Below are positions 8,432 through 15,043 of a stretch of DNA of 64,000 nucleotides, piece after piece (the stretch's first letter is position 1; every line of letters starts with the position of its first letter). A program made the position numbers and the translations under genes. The notes under the pieces are model-generated. The model saw only the letters and a list, made by a program, of their open reading frames with translations. It was not told the DNA's origin and did no database searches. Origin of the DNA: Gimesia sp. (GTDB lineage Bacteria; Planctomycetota; Planctomycetia; Planctomycetales; Planctomycetaceae); assembly GCF_040219335.1 (NCBI RefSeq), contig NZ_JAVJSQ010000037.1:1-64000 (forward strand), read 5' to 3'.

Positions 8432-9379
8432 ATGGCCAACTGGTATGTGAAACGTGGTGACCAGACAGCAGGACCCTTAACCCGGGAACGGCTGATTGAA
8501 CTGGCGGCGCAGGGCAAAGTGCAGGAGTCGGATCTGGTGAGAGAAGGGGAGGCGGGTGAATTCCGACCTGCGGGTCAGATACCGGGGCTCTTGCCGGCGG
8601 AGACAGTCAGCAGTGGGGGCTTCGACTTTGAACAGACGAGTTCCGCTTCCGCCAGCCCGAAGAAAAACAACACAACGCTGATTCTGGTCCTCGCGATTCT
8701 GGGAGGCGGGGGCATTCTCGTCGTCCTGGTGCTGGTGGCTCTGCTGCTACCTGCCGTTGAGCAGGCGCGCGAAGCTGCCCGGCGGTCGACTTCCAAAAAC
8801 CATCTGAAGCAGATCGGCCTGGCGATGCATAACTACCATGACACGTTCGGAGTGTTTACCCCGGGGGGGACAACCAACGTGGAAGGCAAGCCGAACCACA
8901 GCTGGCAGACGTTCATTCTGCCCTTTATGGATCAGGCGGTGTTGTACAATCGGATTGACATGGATCAACCCTGGACGACGCCGGAAAATCGGAAGCATTT
9001 TACCCAGGTCATTCCAGACTATCTGCATCCATCCGTTGAGGAAACCGTTTCTCCAGACGGGTTGGCGCTGTCGCATTACATCGGAAACGAACTGTTGCTG
9101 GAGACCAACGGGAACACACGGTTTCGTGATATCACCGATGGCGCCTCGACTACGATCATGGCGATTGAATCGGGAGAGGGCTTCAAGCCGTGGGGCGATC
9201 CGACCAATATCGATCATCCTGCCAATGTGATGCGAGAGGGGAGGAAGACGTCGATGGTGGGCGGTAATCATGTGCTGCTCTCCGACGGGGCGGTGCGATT
9301 TGTTTCGGAGAATATTGATCCGGAAGTGTTAAAAGCGATGAGTACCCCCAACGGTGGTGAAGCCATCGGTGAATTTTGA
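8432..9379 (+). CDS. GYF_2 domain fused to a membrane-anchored DUF1559 domain
   Basis: The product is 315 residues. Residues 1-56 are a GYF_2 (DUF4339) domain: WYVKRGDQTAGPLTRERL, then a hydrophobic LIELAAQGKV helix and GQIPGLLP. A membrane helix follows (about 88-108), then the DUF1559 core [16 protein letters not shown] and the usual KQIGLAMHNYHD. The C-terminus has the typical [19 protein letters not shown] block and ends GEF. Unlike the other DUF1559 proteins here it lacks the prepilin cleavage signal (G-FTLIE), so it should stay membrane-anchored with the GYF domain in the cytoplasm. A strong terminator follows 34 bp downstream. Confidence 0.9.
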   Translation: MANWYVKRGDQTAGPLTRERLIELAAQGKVQESDLVREGEAGEFRPAGQIPGLLPAETVSSGGFDFEQTSSASASPKKNNTTLILVLAILGGGGILVVLVLVALLLPAVEQAREAARRSTSKNHLKQIGLAMHNYHDTFGVFTPGGTTNVEGKPNHSWQTFILPFMDQAVLYNRIDMDQPWTTPENRKHFTQVIPDYLHPSVEETVSPDGLALSHYIGNELLLETNGNTRFRDITDGASTTIMAIESGEGFKPWGDPTNIDHPANVMREGRKTSMVGGNHVLLSDGAVRFVSENIDPEVLKAMSTPNGGEAIGEF

Positions 9380-9412
9380 GCGAACGTCAGACAACCAGCA
9401 AAAGAAGAATGG

Positions 9413-9447
9413 GGCAGGTCTCAACTTAATGAGACCTGCCTTTTTTT
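9413..9447 (+). terminator. Rho-independent terminator
   Basis: A perfect 11-bp stem GGCAGGTCTCA (9413-9423) / TGAGACCTGCC (9430-9440) with a 6-nt loop is followed by seven T residues. It ends the GYF-DUF1559 transcript. Confidence 0.93.
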
Positions 9448-9647
9448 ATTTCAACGCTGTTACGAATGCCTGTTTGATAATCGCTGGTTCTGGCCTCTCC
9501 TTTTTTCGGAATTGTGCATTTCCGCCGCCAAGTTTGCGCCGTGCTGTCGCTTGAGAGGTTGAGCACTGTTCGTCAACTGACGTCAGTATTCCCTCTTTTG
9601 TCTTTGTCTGACACATGGTTTTGCAGTTTGAATAATGAGGTATCTCT

Positions 9648-10463
9648 ATGAATTCCAGTGATTTATGTCAGAGGTTGCGCGTTTCGGAATCGCAGTTTCG
9701 CAAAATCTGCCAGCACCTGAAGATTGCGGCCGCCGATGATAATCAGAGGACCTTTACGCCCCGGGAGATTCAACGGCTGCAGCATTTTGTAGAGACGCGG
9801 CGGTCTGCGGCCGGGAAAAAGAATGCGACAAAGATCCAAAGCGGAACATCGACCCGCGATTCAACAACGCCCCCCAAACCGAAGTCATCTGAGAAACCAC
9901 GGGTTGTTGAGCAGACCGCGTCAACGAAACCTGCCCCCGCTGAAAAGCCGGTTGAGAGCACCGCGTTACCAGCCCGGACCAGCACTGAGCCAGAGTCGAA
10001 GACGCCTGAAGTGGTTGCCGGTCTGCCGGAATCCGAGACGGCTCCGGTTCTGCTGCGGGCGATCGCTTATGTGATCGATGCGTTGCTGACGCTGATCCTG
10101 GGGCCGCTGGTGTTGATTCCGATCCTGGGGCAGATTCTGATCGGCCTGATGCTGTGCTGCTACTGGCTGTTCCGCGATGCGGCAGGCGCCAGCCCCGGGA
10201 AACTGCTGCTGGGATTACAGGTGTCAAATAACAGTGCCGACCCTGCAAGGGTCGGACCGCGAATCTTGCGAAACATTCCGTTGTGTATCGGGCCGTTCCT
10301 GTTTTGTATTCCGATAATCGGATTCGTGATTGGCGTGCCGGTCGCCATTCTGGTGGTGCTGACCGAAGTGGGGATGTTGCTGGTTACAGGGAGACGGATC
10401 GGCGATTTGCTGGGTGATACTTCGATCAAAACCGTTCCCAAGGTCAGACTGGTCAGTGAATAG
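9648..10463 (+). CDS. RDD membrane protein with N-terminal helix-turn-helix-like segment
   Basis: The product is 271 residues. The C-terminal half (about 130-270) is an RDD domain with hydrophobic helices (VIDALLTLILGPLVLIPIL, LIGLMLCCYWLF) and the family's AGASPGKLLLGLQV and GRRIGDLLGDTSI motifs. Residues 1-50 (LCQRLRVSESQFRKICQHLKI ... FTPREIQRLQHFV) look like a small MerR- or IF2N-type helical domain. The link (50-125) is rich in Pro, Thr, Glu and Lys and should be disordered. RDD proteins are membrane proteins of mostly unknown transport or sensing role. No operon partner is obvious; an ECF sigma factor follows after 146 bp. Confidence 0.85.
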   Translation: MNSSDLCQRLRVSESQFRKICQHLKIAAADDNQRTFTPREIQRLQHFVETRRSAAGKKNATKIQSGTSTRDSTTPPKPKSSEKPRVVEQTASTKPAPAEKPVESTALPARTSTEPESKTPEVVAGLPESETAPVLLRAIAYVIDALLTLILGPLVLIPILGQILIGLMLCCYWLFRDAAGASPGKLLLGLQVSNNSADPARVGPRILRNIPLCIGPFLFCIPIIGFVIGVPVAILVVLTEVGMLLVTGRRIGDLLGDTSIKTVPKVRLVSE

Positions 10464-10609
10464 CAGGCAGCCCGTCGACTGTTGACTGCTGGCTATGCAG
10501 TCTGGTTAAGAAATCGTTGAGAATCAGTTTTATTCCGGGGTGCAGATGTGCATAATGAGAGAGACTCTTCCAATTCTGTCTACCGATCGAGATCTCTCAG
10601 GATACGGGC

Positions 10610-11194
10610 ATGCGCAACTCGGAATACCAGCGACTTCTCAACGAATCGCTACAGGGCAACCAGGAGGCGATCGGACAATTACTGGATCGCCACCGGCCCT
10701 ATTTGAAAATCATCACGCAACGGGCGCTGGACGGTCGGCTGCAGGCACGCGTGGATGATTCGGATATCGTGCAGCAGACCTGTCTGTCGGCGCTACGGAA
10801 CTTTCAGCAGTTCGACGGGAAAGAAGAGGCGCAGTTTGTTGCCTGGTTGCAGAAAATCCATGAACGGAATATTCAGGATACGATACGTCGACACGCGGGC
10901 GCAGAGAAGCGGGCCGTTGGTAATGAAGTCGCGGGCTCGCGTCTGGAGGGGCTGTTTCACCTGGAAACCCTGAGTCCCTCACAAAGGGTGATGCAGGCCG
11001 AGGATGCGGTGCGGCTGGCTGAAGTGCTGGCGTCGATTCCCGCAGACCAGGGGGAAGCGGTGCGGTTAAGGCACATTGAAGGCTGGTCGCTGGCGGATCT
11101 GGAGCAACACTTCGGTCGTTCGGAAACGGCGGTGGCCTCCCTGATCAAACGCGGACTCGAAAATTTACGCAAACGACTCAACGGGGATGCCTGA
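10610..11194 (+). CDS. ECF-type RNA polymerase sigma factor
   Basis: The product is 194 residues. Region 2 covers about residues 10-100 (LDGRLQARVDDSDIVQQTCL, FVAWLQKIHERNIQDTIRRH), and region 4 about 138-190 (LAEVLASIPADQGEAVRLRH, WSLADLEQHFGRSETAVASL) with its helix-turn-helix. The R-x-D-x-S-D-I-V-Q-Q-T motif is typical of the ECF groups expanded in planctomycetes. It should redirect RNA polymerase to a dedicated promoter set. No anti-sigma gene or FecR-like partner lies beside it, and the PAP2 gene downstream begins 85 bp later, so the target genes are not shown by context. Confidence 0.92.
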   Translation: MRNSEYQRLLNESLQGNQEAIGQLLDRHRPYLKIITQRALDGRLQARVDDSDIVQQTCLSALRNFQQFDGKEEAQFVAWLQKIHERNIQDTIRRHAGAEKRAVGNEVAGSRLEGLFHLETLSPSQRVMQAEDAVRLAEVLASIPADQGEAVRLRHIEGWSLADLEQHFGRSETAVASLIKRGLENLRKRLNGDA

Positions 11195-11278
11195 GTCCGT
11201 GAGAGAGTCGGCCCTCTACCGTCGATAGAAGAGGTGTAAGCATAGAGTTTTCTTCGTGCTTTCTGCTAAACTGAAATC

Positions 11279-12064
11279 ATGTCTGAAACCGGATGGATGA
11301 AATTGTTCTCTCGGCGGCTGCTGAAATGGATCGAGTTTGCGATGAACTGGCTCAAAGGTCGCGAACCGGTGCTGCTGGTCTTTTTTCTGATCCTGGCCGG
11401 CTCTACCTGGGCGTTCATTGAGCTCACCGACGAGGTGCTGGAACAGGAGACCCAGGCGTTCGACAAGTGGGTCATCCGTTCCATGCGACGGGCCGACGAT
11501 CCGTCGATTCCCATCGGGGCACCCTGGGTACAGGAGATGGGCCGCGATCTGACTGCGCTGGGGGGCGTGGCGACGCTGGTTTTCTTTACGACGGTTGTGG
11601 CAGGCTATCTCTGGATCGAAGGAAAAAAACGGGTGATTCTGTTATTGCTGTTCGCTTCCCTCGGAGGGCTGCTGCTCAGTTCTGCGCTCAAGCATTTCAT
11701 CAGCCGTCCCCGCCCGGATGTGGTGCCGCATCTTTCGTATGTTTATACCAGCAGCTTCCCCAGTGGCCACTCGATGCTTTCCGCGGTGATCTATCTCACG
11801 CTGGGGGCACTGCTGGCGTCGGTGATCCAGCAGACCCGGGTGAAGATTTATGTGCTCTGCGTGGCGCTGCTGCTGACGCTGTTGATCGGGCTCAGTCGGA
11901 TTTACCTCGGCGTGCATTACCCGACCGATGTGATTGCCGGCTGGACCGCGGGGCTGGCGTGGGCGCTGTTCTGCTGGATTCTTGCCCGCTGGTTACAACA
12001 GCGGCACCGGATTGAAGCTGCCAGCCCGACCTCGGAATCTGCTGCTGCCGACTCCGAGGTCTGA
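11279..12064 (+). CDS. PAP2-family membrane phosphatase
   Basis: The product is 261 residues, with about five or six membrane helices. The three PAP2 signature motifs are complete: K-x6-R-P in KHFISRPRP, P-S-G-H in SSFPSGHSM, and S-R-x5-H-x3-D in SRIYLGVHYPTDV. These residues form the phosphohistidine active site of lipid and undecaprenyl pyrophosphate phosphatases. The N-terminal region (residues 30-75) resembles the extra periplasmic segment of PgpB- and BcrC-like enzymes. The likely substrate is a lipid phosphate at the outer face of the cytoplasmic membrane, but it cannot be chosen from sequence. The start is uncertain; ATG 11297 is an alternative. Confidence 0.9.
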   Translation: MSETGWMKLFSRRLLKWIEFAMNWLKGREPVLLVFFLILAGSTWAFIELTDEVLEQETQAFDKWVIRSMRRADDPSIPIGAPWVQEMGRDLTALGGVATLVFFTTVVAGYLWIEGKKRVILLLLFASLGGLLLSSALKHFISRPRPDVVPHLSYVYTSSFPSGHSMLSAVIYLTLGALLASVIQQTRVKIYVLCVALLLTLLIGLSRIYLGVHYPTDVIAGWTAGLAWALFCWILARWLQQRHRIEAASPTSESAAADSEV

Positions 12065-12075
12065 CTGTCAGTCGA

Positions 12076-12537
12076 TCAGGCGACATCCGGAATGCCTGCG
12101 TGCATCAGTGGCCGGGGACCGGAGGTGGGCCAGTGAAAACGGCGCTGGTCTGCGGGGATGGGGACGTCGTTGATGCTGGCTTCGCGGCGGCGCATGAGTC
12201 CTGCTTCGTCAAACTCCCAGAGTTCATTTCCGTAGGCGCGAAACCATTGGCCGTCTGCATCGTGATACTCGTACTGAAAGCGAACGCCGATGCGGTTTTC
12301 CGAATAGCTCCACAGCGATTTGACGAGCCGGTAATCGAGTTCCCGCTCCCATTTGCCAGCGAGGAATTCCCGGATCTGATCGCGTCCCTGCAGAAACTGA
12401 TCGCGGTTCCGCCACTCGGAATCCGGGGAGTAGGCCAGGGAGACCGTTTCAGGGTCGCGGCTGTTCCAGGCATCTTCCGCAGCACGAACTTTGGCGGTAG
12501 CGGTGGCGAAATTGAACGGGGGTTTGATGGCAGTCAT
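12076..12537 (-). CDS. DUF1348 / SnoaL-like nuclear transport factor 2 fold protein
   Basis: The product is 153 residues, matching DUF1348 over its length: a first helix ([19 protein letters not shown]), then [20 protein letters not shown], the strand [20 protein letters not shown], and [20 protein letters not shown]. It is a small alpha+beta cone fold of the SnoaL/NTF2 type; I know of no defined function for the family. It is often controlled by TetR-type repressors, and here two near-identical TetR-like dyads lie in the 240 bp upstream. SD AGGAG lies about eight bases before the start. It converges with the PAP2 gene, 11 bp apart. Confidence 0.85.
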   Translation of the reverse strand: MTAIKPPFNFATATAKVRAAEDAWNSRDPETVSLAYSPDSEWRNRDQFLQGRDQIREFLAGKWERELDYRLVKSLWSYSENRIGVRFQYEYHDADGQWFRAYGNELWEFDEAGLMRRREASINDVPIPADQRRFHWPTSGPRPLMHAGIPDVA

Positions 12538-12570
12538 GTGTGTCTCCTGTGTTGGGTTGAAGCTGTTATA

Positions 12571-12588
12571 AACAGACAGGTCTGTATA
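12571..12588 (-). promoter_or_regulatory. TetR-like operator, proximal copy
   Basis: On the minus strand this reads TATACAGACCTGTCTGTT, with ACAGAC and GTCTGT arms (12572-12585). It lies 34 bp upstream of the DUF1348 start and next to a TATAAC -10-like box. The distal copy at 12752-12769, in the opposite orientation on the plus strand, matches it at 16 of 18 positions. Confidence 0.65.
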
Positions 12589-12688
12589 ATATGTCCTAAA
12601 AAAGAGAACGAGGCGGACCTCATTCGATGGCGTGTGACTCTGGTACCAGTTAGTTCGTATTTATTACGATTATCAGCGAAGACACCTG

Positions 12689-12716
12689 ACCGGGGCGAAT
12701 ACCCTGCGGCTGATTT
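12689..12716. repeat. Dispersed intergenic repeat, copy A
   Basis: ACCGGGGCGAATACCCTGCGG with the following GCTGATTT matches the copy at 16056-16083 with three differences over the 27-base core. It contains a short direct repeat (GGCGAAT/GGCTGAT, GGCTAAT in the other copy). Both copies lie in gene-free stretches. Confidence 0.65.
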
Positions 12717-12749
12717 GTCTTTGCAGTTGTCACATGTCTGAATAATATA

Positions 12750-12777
12750 AGTATACAGATCTGTCTATTTCTGTCAA
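12750..12777 (-). promoter_or_regulatory. Leftward promoter overlapped by second TetR-like operator
   Basis: On the minus strand TTGACA (12777-12772) and TATACT (12755-12750) stand 16 bases apart, a close match to the sigma-70 consensus. The dyad TATACAGATCTGTCTATT on the plus strand (12752-12769) fills the spacer and most of the -10, so a bound repressor would block the promoter. It points toward the DUF1348 gene about 210 bp away. Confidence 0.65.
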
Positions 12778-12952
12778 GGGGGTGAATTCGGGTTTCCTGT
12801 GGAGATTATTTTCGTGGAGCCCTGCTCATTGGGATTATGATTCTGTTCTGCTGGTTTTCTGAGCTTAGAACGCGTCCCCAGAGCCTGAATCTGTCCCCCT
12901 CTTTGCTTACCGTAACAAATATGCATAGAATTATTTCACTTGATCGGGGTTG

Positions 12953-13201
12953 ATGATGAATCATTCAGAGTCGAATTTATTCTCAAGTGGATGTGTTGTT
13001 GAAAGTATGATGCTAACTCTGTATCGCGTCCAACTGACCGATGGACGCATTCTGGAGGCAGTTTTAGCTCCCGAGTTTCGACGTGCCGTTTCAAGAATCA
13101 GAAAACCTCTTAAGATCAACCCCGGTCAGAAAGTTGAAGTGGAACTGAGTCCCGATTGGGAAGAGGATAACCGCTGCCGAATAATCAAACTCATTGATTA
13201 A
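12953..13201 (+). CDS. IF-1-like single OB-fold protein
   Basis: The product is 82 residues. Residues 14-80 follow the IF-1/S1 OB-fold pattern: GCVVESMMLTLYRVQLTDGR for the first strands, then an A-x-L-A-P-E-F-R-R-A segment where IF-1 has the A-H-I-S-G-K-M-R-x3-I region, then GQKVEVELSPDW and the closing strand RCRIIKLI. The E-L-S-P-(D/Y) motif is characteristic of IF-1. The N-terminal dozen residues are extra compared with the usual 72-residue infA product. It is probably a paralogue; the true infA would normally sit with ribosomal protein genes, none of which are here. ATG 12956 or TTG 12950 are alternative starts. Confidence 0.7.
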   Translation: MMNHSESNLFSSGCVVESMMLTLYRVQLTDGRILEAVLAPEFRRAVSRIRKPLKINPGQKVEVELSPDWEEDNRCRIIKLID

Positions 13202-13252
13202 GAATCAAGAGCCCGGTTGCAACTGGGCCTGCCTCCTTTTCAGCAGAAACCA

Positions 13253-13747
13253 ATGATTAGAACTCAAGAAGACCTGCTTCAGGTTATTGACCAGTTTTCA
13301 TTCCCTGAAGTCTTCCGAGAGATCATTTCAGGTTCAATCCCGGAAGGATTGTCAGGTATTTGCGATCCCCCACTGGAATTTTCATATCCCATTTTTTTCA
13401 GACATCCAGAAGCATTTCCTGAGCCAGGGCAGTTATTGATTTTGTGGGACACGAATCAGTCCTCCATAACGGGGTTCTTAATGGATGATCAAATCTTTAT
13501 CAAATCATACTTAGAGGACGGACCTGAAGTTGATTCCGTGATTGCTGATAATTATCAACAGTTTGCCTGTCATATTATTCGGCAGTATTTCAATTCTTTT
13601 TCAAGTGTTGAAACCGCTGGGCTGCTAGCTCAACGATTTGAATTTAAATACTGGGAGGAAATGCTGCAGGTTTATACTGAAGCGGCGCATCACCCCGTCA
13701 GTGAATTGACAGAACAACTCGATCTATTTTCAGCCTCGCTCAAATAA
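13253..13747 (+). CDS. Hypothetical protein
   Basis: I do not recognise this 164-residue protein. It is acidic and has no signal peptide or membrane helix. A proline-rich part (residues 30-65) is followed by a strand-rich centre (GQLLILWDTNQSSITGF) and two long amphipathic helices. The overall size and the pattern of an early helix plus strands recall SMI1/KNR4 (SUKH)-type immunity proteins, but no diagnostic motif is visible. It lies 51 bp after the IF-1-like gene, with a small hairpin (13211-13228) between them. The base composition is more AT-rich than the neighbours, which suggests an accessory gene. ATG 13253 was chosen; TTG 13217 is possible. Confidence 0.55.
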   Translation: MIRTQEDLLQVIDQFSFPEVFREIISGSIPEGLSGICDPPLEFSYPIFFRHPEAFPEPGQLLILWDTNQSSITGFLMDDQIFIKSYLEDGPEVDSVIADNYQQFACHIIRQYFNSFSSVETAGLLAQRFEFKYWEEMLQVYTEAAHHPVSELTEQLDLFSASLK

Positions 13748-13829
13748 AACAGAGAACGGTTCTGCACACCTTGGGCTACACCGGCTTTGAGAGAAGTGGT
13801 TATCAAGATGACCGAAGAACTCTAGCCGC

Positions 13830-13857
13830 TTGTCCCGGCGGATGTGGGGCTTATAAT
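13830..13857 (+). promoter_or_regulatory. Promoter of the guanidinium exporter
   Basis: TTGTCC (13830-13835) and TATAAT (13852-13857) are 16 bases apart. The predicted start, near 13864, falls about ten bases before the first riboswitch hairpin, so the leader is just long enough to hold both hairpins. Confidence 0.65.
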
Positions 13858-13874
13858 GCCGGGAACACTCCCAT

Positions 13875-13921
13875 TGCAGGACGACCTGCATGTTTTTCCC
13901 GTCGGCGGGGACGACCCTGCC
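13875..13921 (+). promoter_or_regulatory. Guanidine-II (mini-ykkC) riboswitch
   Basis: Two hairpins each close an ACGA tetraloop. P1 is TGCAGG-ACGA-CCTGCA (13875-13890), a perfect 6-bp stem. P2 is GGCGGGG-ACGA-CCCTGCC (13904-13921), seven pairs including one G-U. The two loops can kiss through their CG bases. This is the known architecture of the mini-ykkC/guanidine-II class (paired hairpins with ACGR loops, just ahead of the start codon of guanidine-related genes). P2 ends nine bases before the weak ribosome-binding site (ACAGG) of the exporter that follows. Regulation at translation initiation is likely, as no terminator is visible. Confidence 0.88.
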
Positions 13922-13941
13922 ATAGCAGTGACAGGTGCGTT

Positions 13942-14259
13942 ATGGCATGGGTGATTCTTTTGGTGGCGGCGGTGCTGGAGATCGGCTGGGCGGTCGGGAT
14001 GAAATACACGGACGGTTTCACACGGTTGTGGCCCAGCGTGCTGACCATTGGCATGATGGCGGCGAGCATGTTCCTGCTGGCCCTGGCGGTCCGCACGATT
14101 CCGGTGGGCACCGGTTACGCGGTCTGGACGGGGATCGGCGCATTAGGGACGGCGGTGCTGAGTGCCTTCCTGTTTGGTGAACCGGTCACGATCTGGCGCG
14201 GGCTCTGTCTGGTGTTGATCGTGGGTGGCGTGCTGGGGTTGAAGCTTTCGGCTTCGTGA
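13942..14259 (+). CDS. gdx: SMR-family guanidinium exporter (Gdx/SugE)
   Basis: The product is 105 residues with four membrane helices, the standard SMR size. The invariant membrane glutamate is E13 (VLEIGWAVGMKY). The Gdx-type motifs G-M-K-Y-T-D-G-F-T-R-L-W-P-S and YAVWTGIGALGTAVLS distinguish it from the QacE/EmrE drug-export branch. Gdx proteins work as dual-topology dimers exchanging guanidinium for protons. The start at ATG 13942 is set by the family N-terminus (MAWVILLVAA) and by the riboswitch; the frame is open further upstream, but that part is leader RNA. Control by guanidine through the riboswitch fits the transport role exactly. Confidence 0.92.
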   Translation: MAWVILLVAAVLEIGWAVGMKYTDGFTRLWPSVLTIGMMAASMFLLALAVRTIPVGTGYAVWTGIGALGTAVLSAFLFGEPVTIWRGLCLVLIVGGVLGLKLSAS

Positions 14260-14295
14260 GTGGCGGGAGGTATCCTGCAAGCAGAGATTCTCTTT

Positions 14296-14325
14296 TTGAC
14301 ATCTCAGCAAACTTCATGGTATGAT
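14296..14325 (+). promoter_or_regulatory. Promoter of parD-like gene
   Basis: A perfect -35 TTGACA (14296-14301) and -10 TATGAT (14320-14325) are separated by 18 bases, 36 bases ahead of the parD-like start codon. The palindrome ATGATCAT (14321-14328) overlaps the -10 and is a candidate autoregulatory site. Confidence 0.75.
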
Positions 14326-14360
14326 CATGTGATCGCTACTTTCCCAGTCAGGAGACAGTC

Positions 14361-14597
14361 ATGTCAACCGGTTATCCCCCAGAGATTCTCAAGTTCATCG
14401 AAGAAGAAATGGCCAGCGGTCATTATGAAGATGAAAGCGCCCTGGTTACAGAAGCGCTGGAGGTCTTTCGGGAGTTGAAGCAGAGACACGCCGAGCTGAA
14501 GCAGCAGATTCAGCAGTCTCTGGAAGCCGAGAGAGCAGGCCGGGTGATGCCCCTTGATATCGATGCAATCGTTTCAGAGCTGGAATCGTGTAGTTAA
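14361..14597 (+). CDS. Orphan ParD-like type II antitoxin
   Basis: The product is 78 residues. The N-terminal half has the ribbon-helix-helix pattern of ParD antitoxins (LKFIEEEMASGHYEDESALV, TEALEVFRELKQR). The C-terminal tail (SLEAERAGRVMPLDIDAIVS) is the toxin-wrapping segment, of the kind found in planctomycete and proteobacterial ParD pairs. It has its own consensus promoter and SD (AGGAGAC). The ParE/RelE toxin that normally overlaps or follows is absent: after 14597 come 60 bases without a fitting start, then an intergenic repeat. It may be a free-standing regulator or what is left of a pair. Confidence 0.8.
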   Translation: MSTGYPPEILKFIEEEMASGHYEDESALVTEALEVFRELKQRHAELKQQIQQSLEAERAGRVMPLDIDAIVSELESCS

Positions 14598-14660
14598 CGC
14601 TGATTGGCTTTCGGTTTTCAGTGTTGTATCGTTTCAGATGTTCGCAAGAGTGCTCTGGGA

Positions 14661-14708
14661 CCTCCTGTTCGCTGCGCTCACCCCGAATTGCATTCGGGGT
14701 TACCCGGT
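14661..14708. repeat. Dispersed intergenic repeat B, copy 1
   Basis: The block starts CCTCCTGTTCGCTGCGCTC and continues GAATTGCATTCGGGGTTACC. It matches 15944-15991 with about eight differences over 48 bases. It contains the palindrome CCCGAATTGCATTCGGGG-like core (CGAAT/ATTCG). It lies directly after the orphan ParD gene. Confidence 0.7.
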
Positions 14709-14742
14709 TAATTTGGATTTGACTTCTGATATCACTCCGGGT

Positions 14743-14973
14743 TTAAGTACCTCCAAACGCCTGGCCGTCTTCGCGGAGGTTTTGCAGTGCGCGGTCGACG
14801 ATGCGGCGGAACTACTGTTCCAGTTCGTCGATATTGCGTTTGTCATCAGGGAGCATCATCCAGCACAACATCAGTGCCTGACGGACGGACTGGTCTACCT
14901 GCGCCGGGCTGAAGAGATCGCGCATTTTGTCGAACGATTCCTCGTCGTCGGGGTTGAATGCCTGAAAGACCAT
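14743..14973 (-). pseudogene. Small conserved-looking protein interrupted by an in-frame TAG
   Basis: Reading from ATG 14973, after a good AGGAAG site, gives 53 residues beginning MVFQAFNPDDEESFDKMRDL, then TAG at 14814-14812, then 22 more residues in the same frame (FRRIVDRALQNLREDGQAFG) ending in TAA. Both halves have the same helical, acidic/basic character and make one sensible 76-residue protein (or similar) if the TAG is a mutated CAG codon. I know of no name for the protein; no homologue was searched. It could be a point nonsense mutation, sequencing error, or a genuine stop with chance continuation. It is not a known site of recoding. Confidence 0.55.
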
Positions 14974-15043
14974 GGGGGTTCTTCCTACTAAATAGTTGAG
15001 GTGTAAAGTGCCGGCGCTGCTGTCACAGTTTGCAACCTGTGTT

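Noticed and set aside
12100-12741. Long open frame on the plus strand opposite the DUF1348 gene
   Set aside because: It lacks a ribosome-binding site and protein-like composition, and overlaps a DUF1348 gene with good family motifs in antisense. It is a shadow frame.
12950-13747. IF-1-like gene and next gene as a toxin-immunity or toxin-antitoxin pair
   Set aside because: Neither protein shows a toxin motif, and the IF-1-like pattern explains the first. The SUKH-like hint in the second is too weak.
14598-14991. Possible ParE toxin downstream of the parD-like gene
   Set aside because: The plus-strand frame has none of the ParE pattern and runs through repeat B and antisense to the interrupted small gene.
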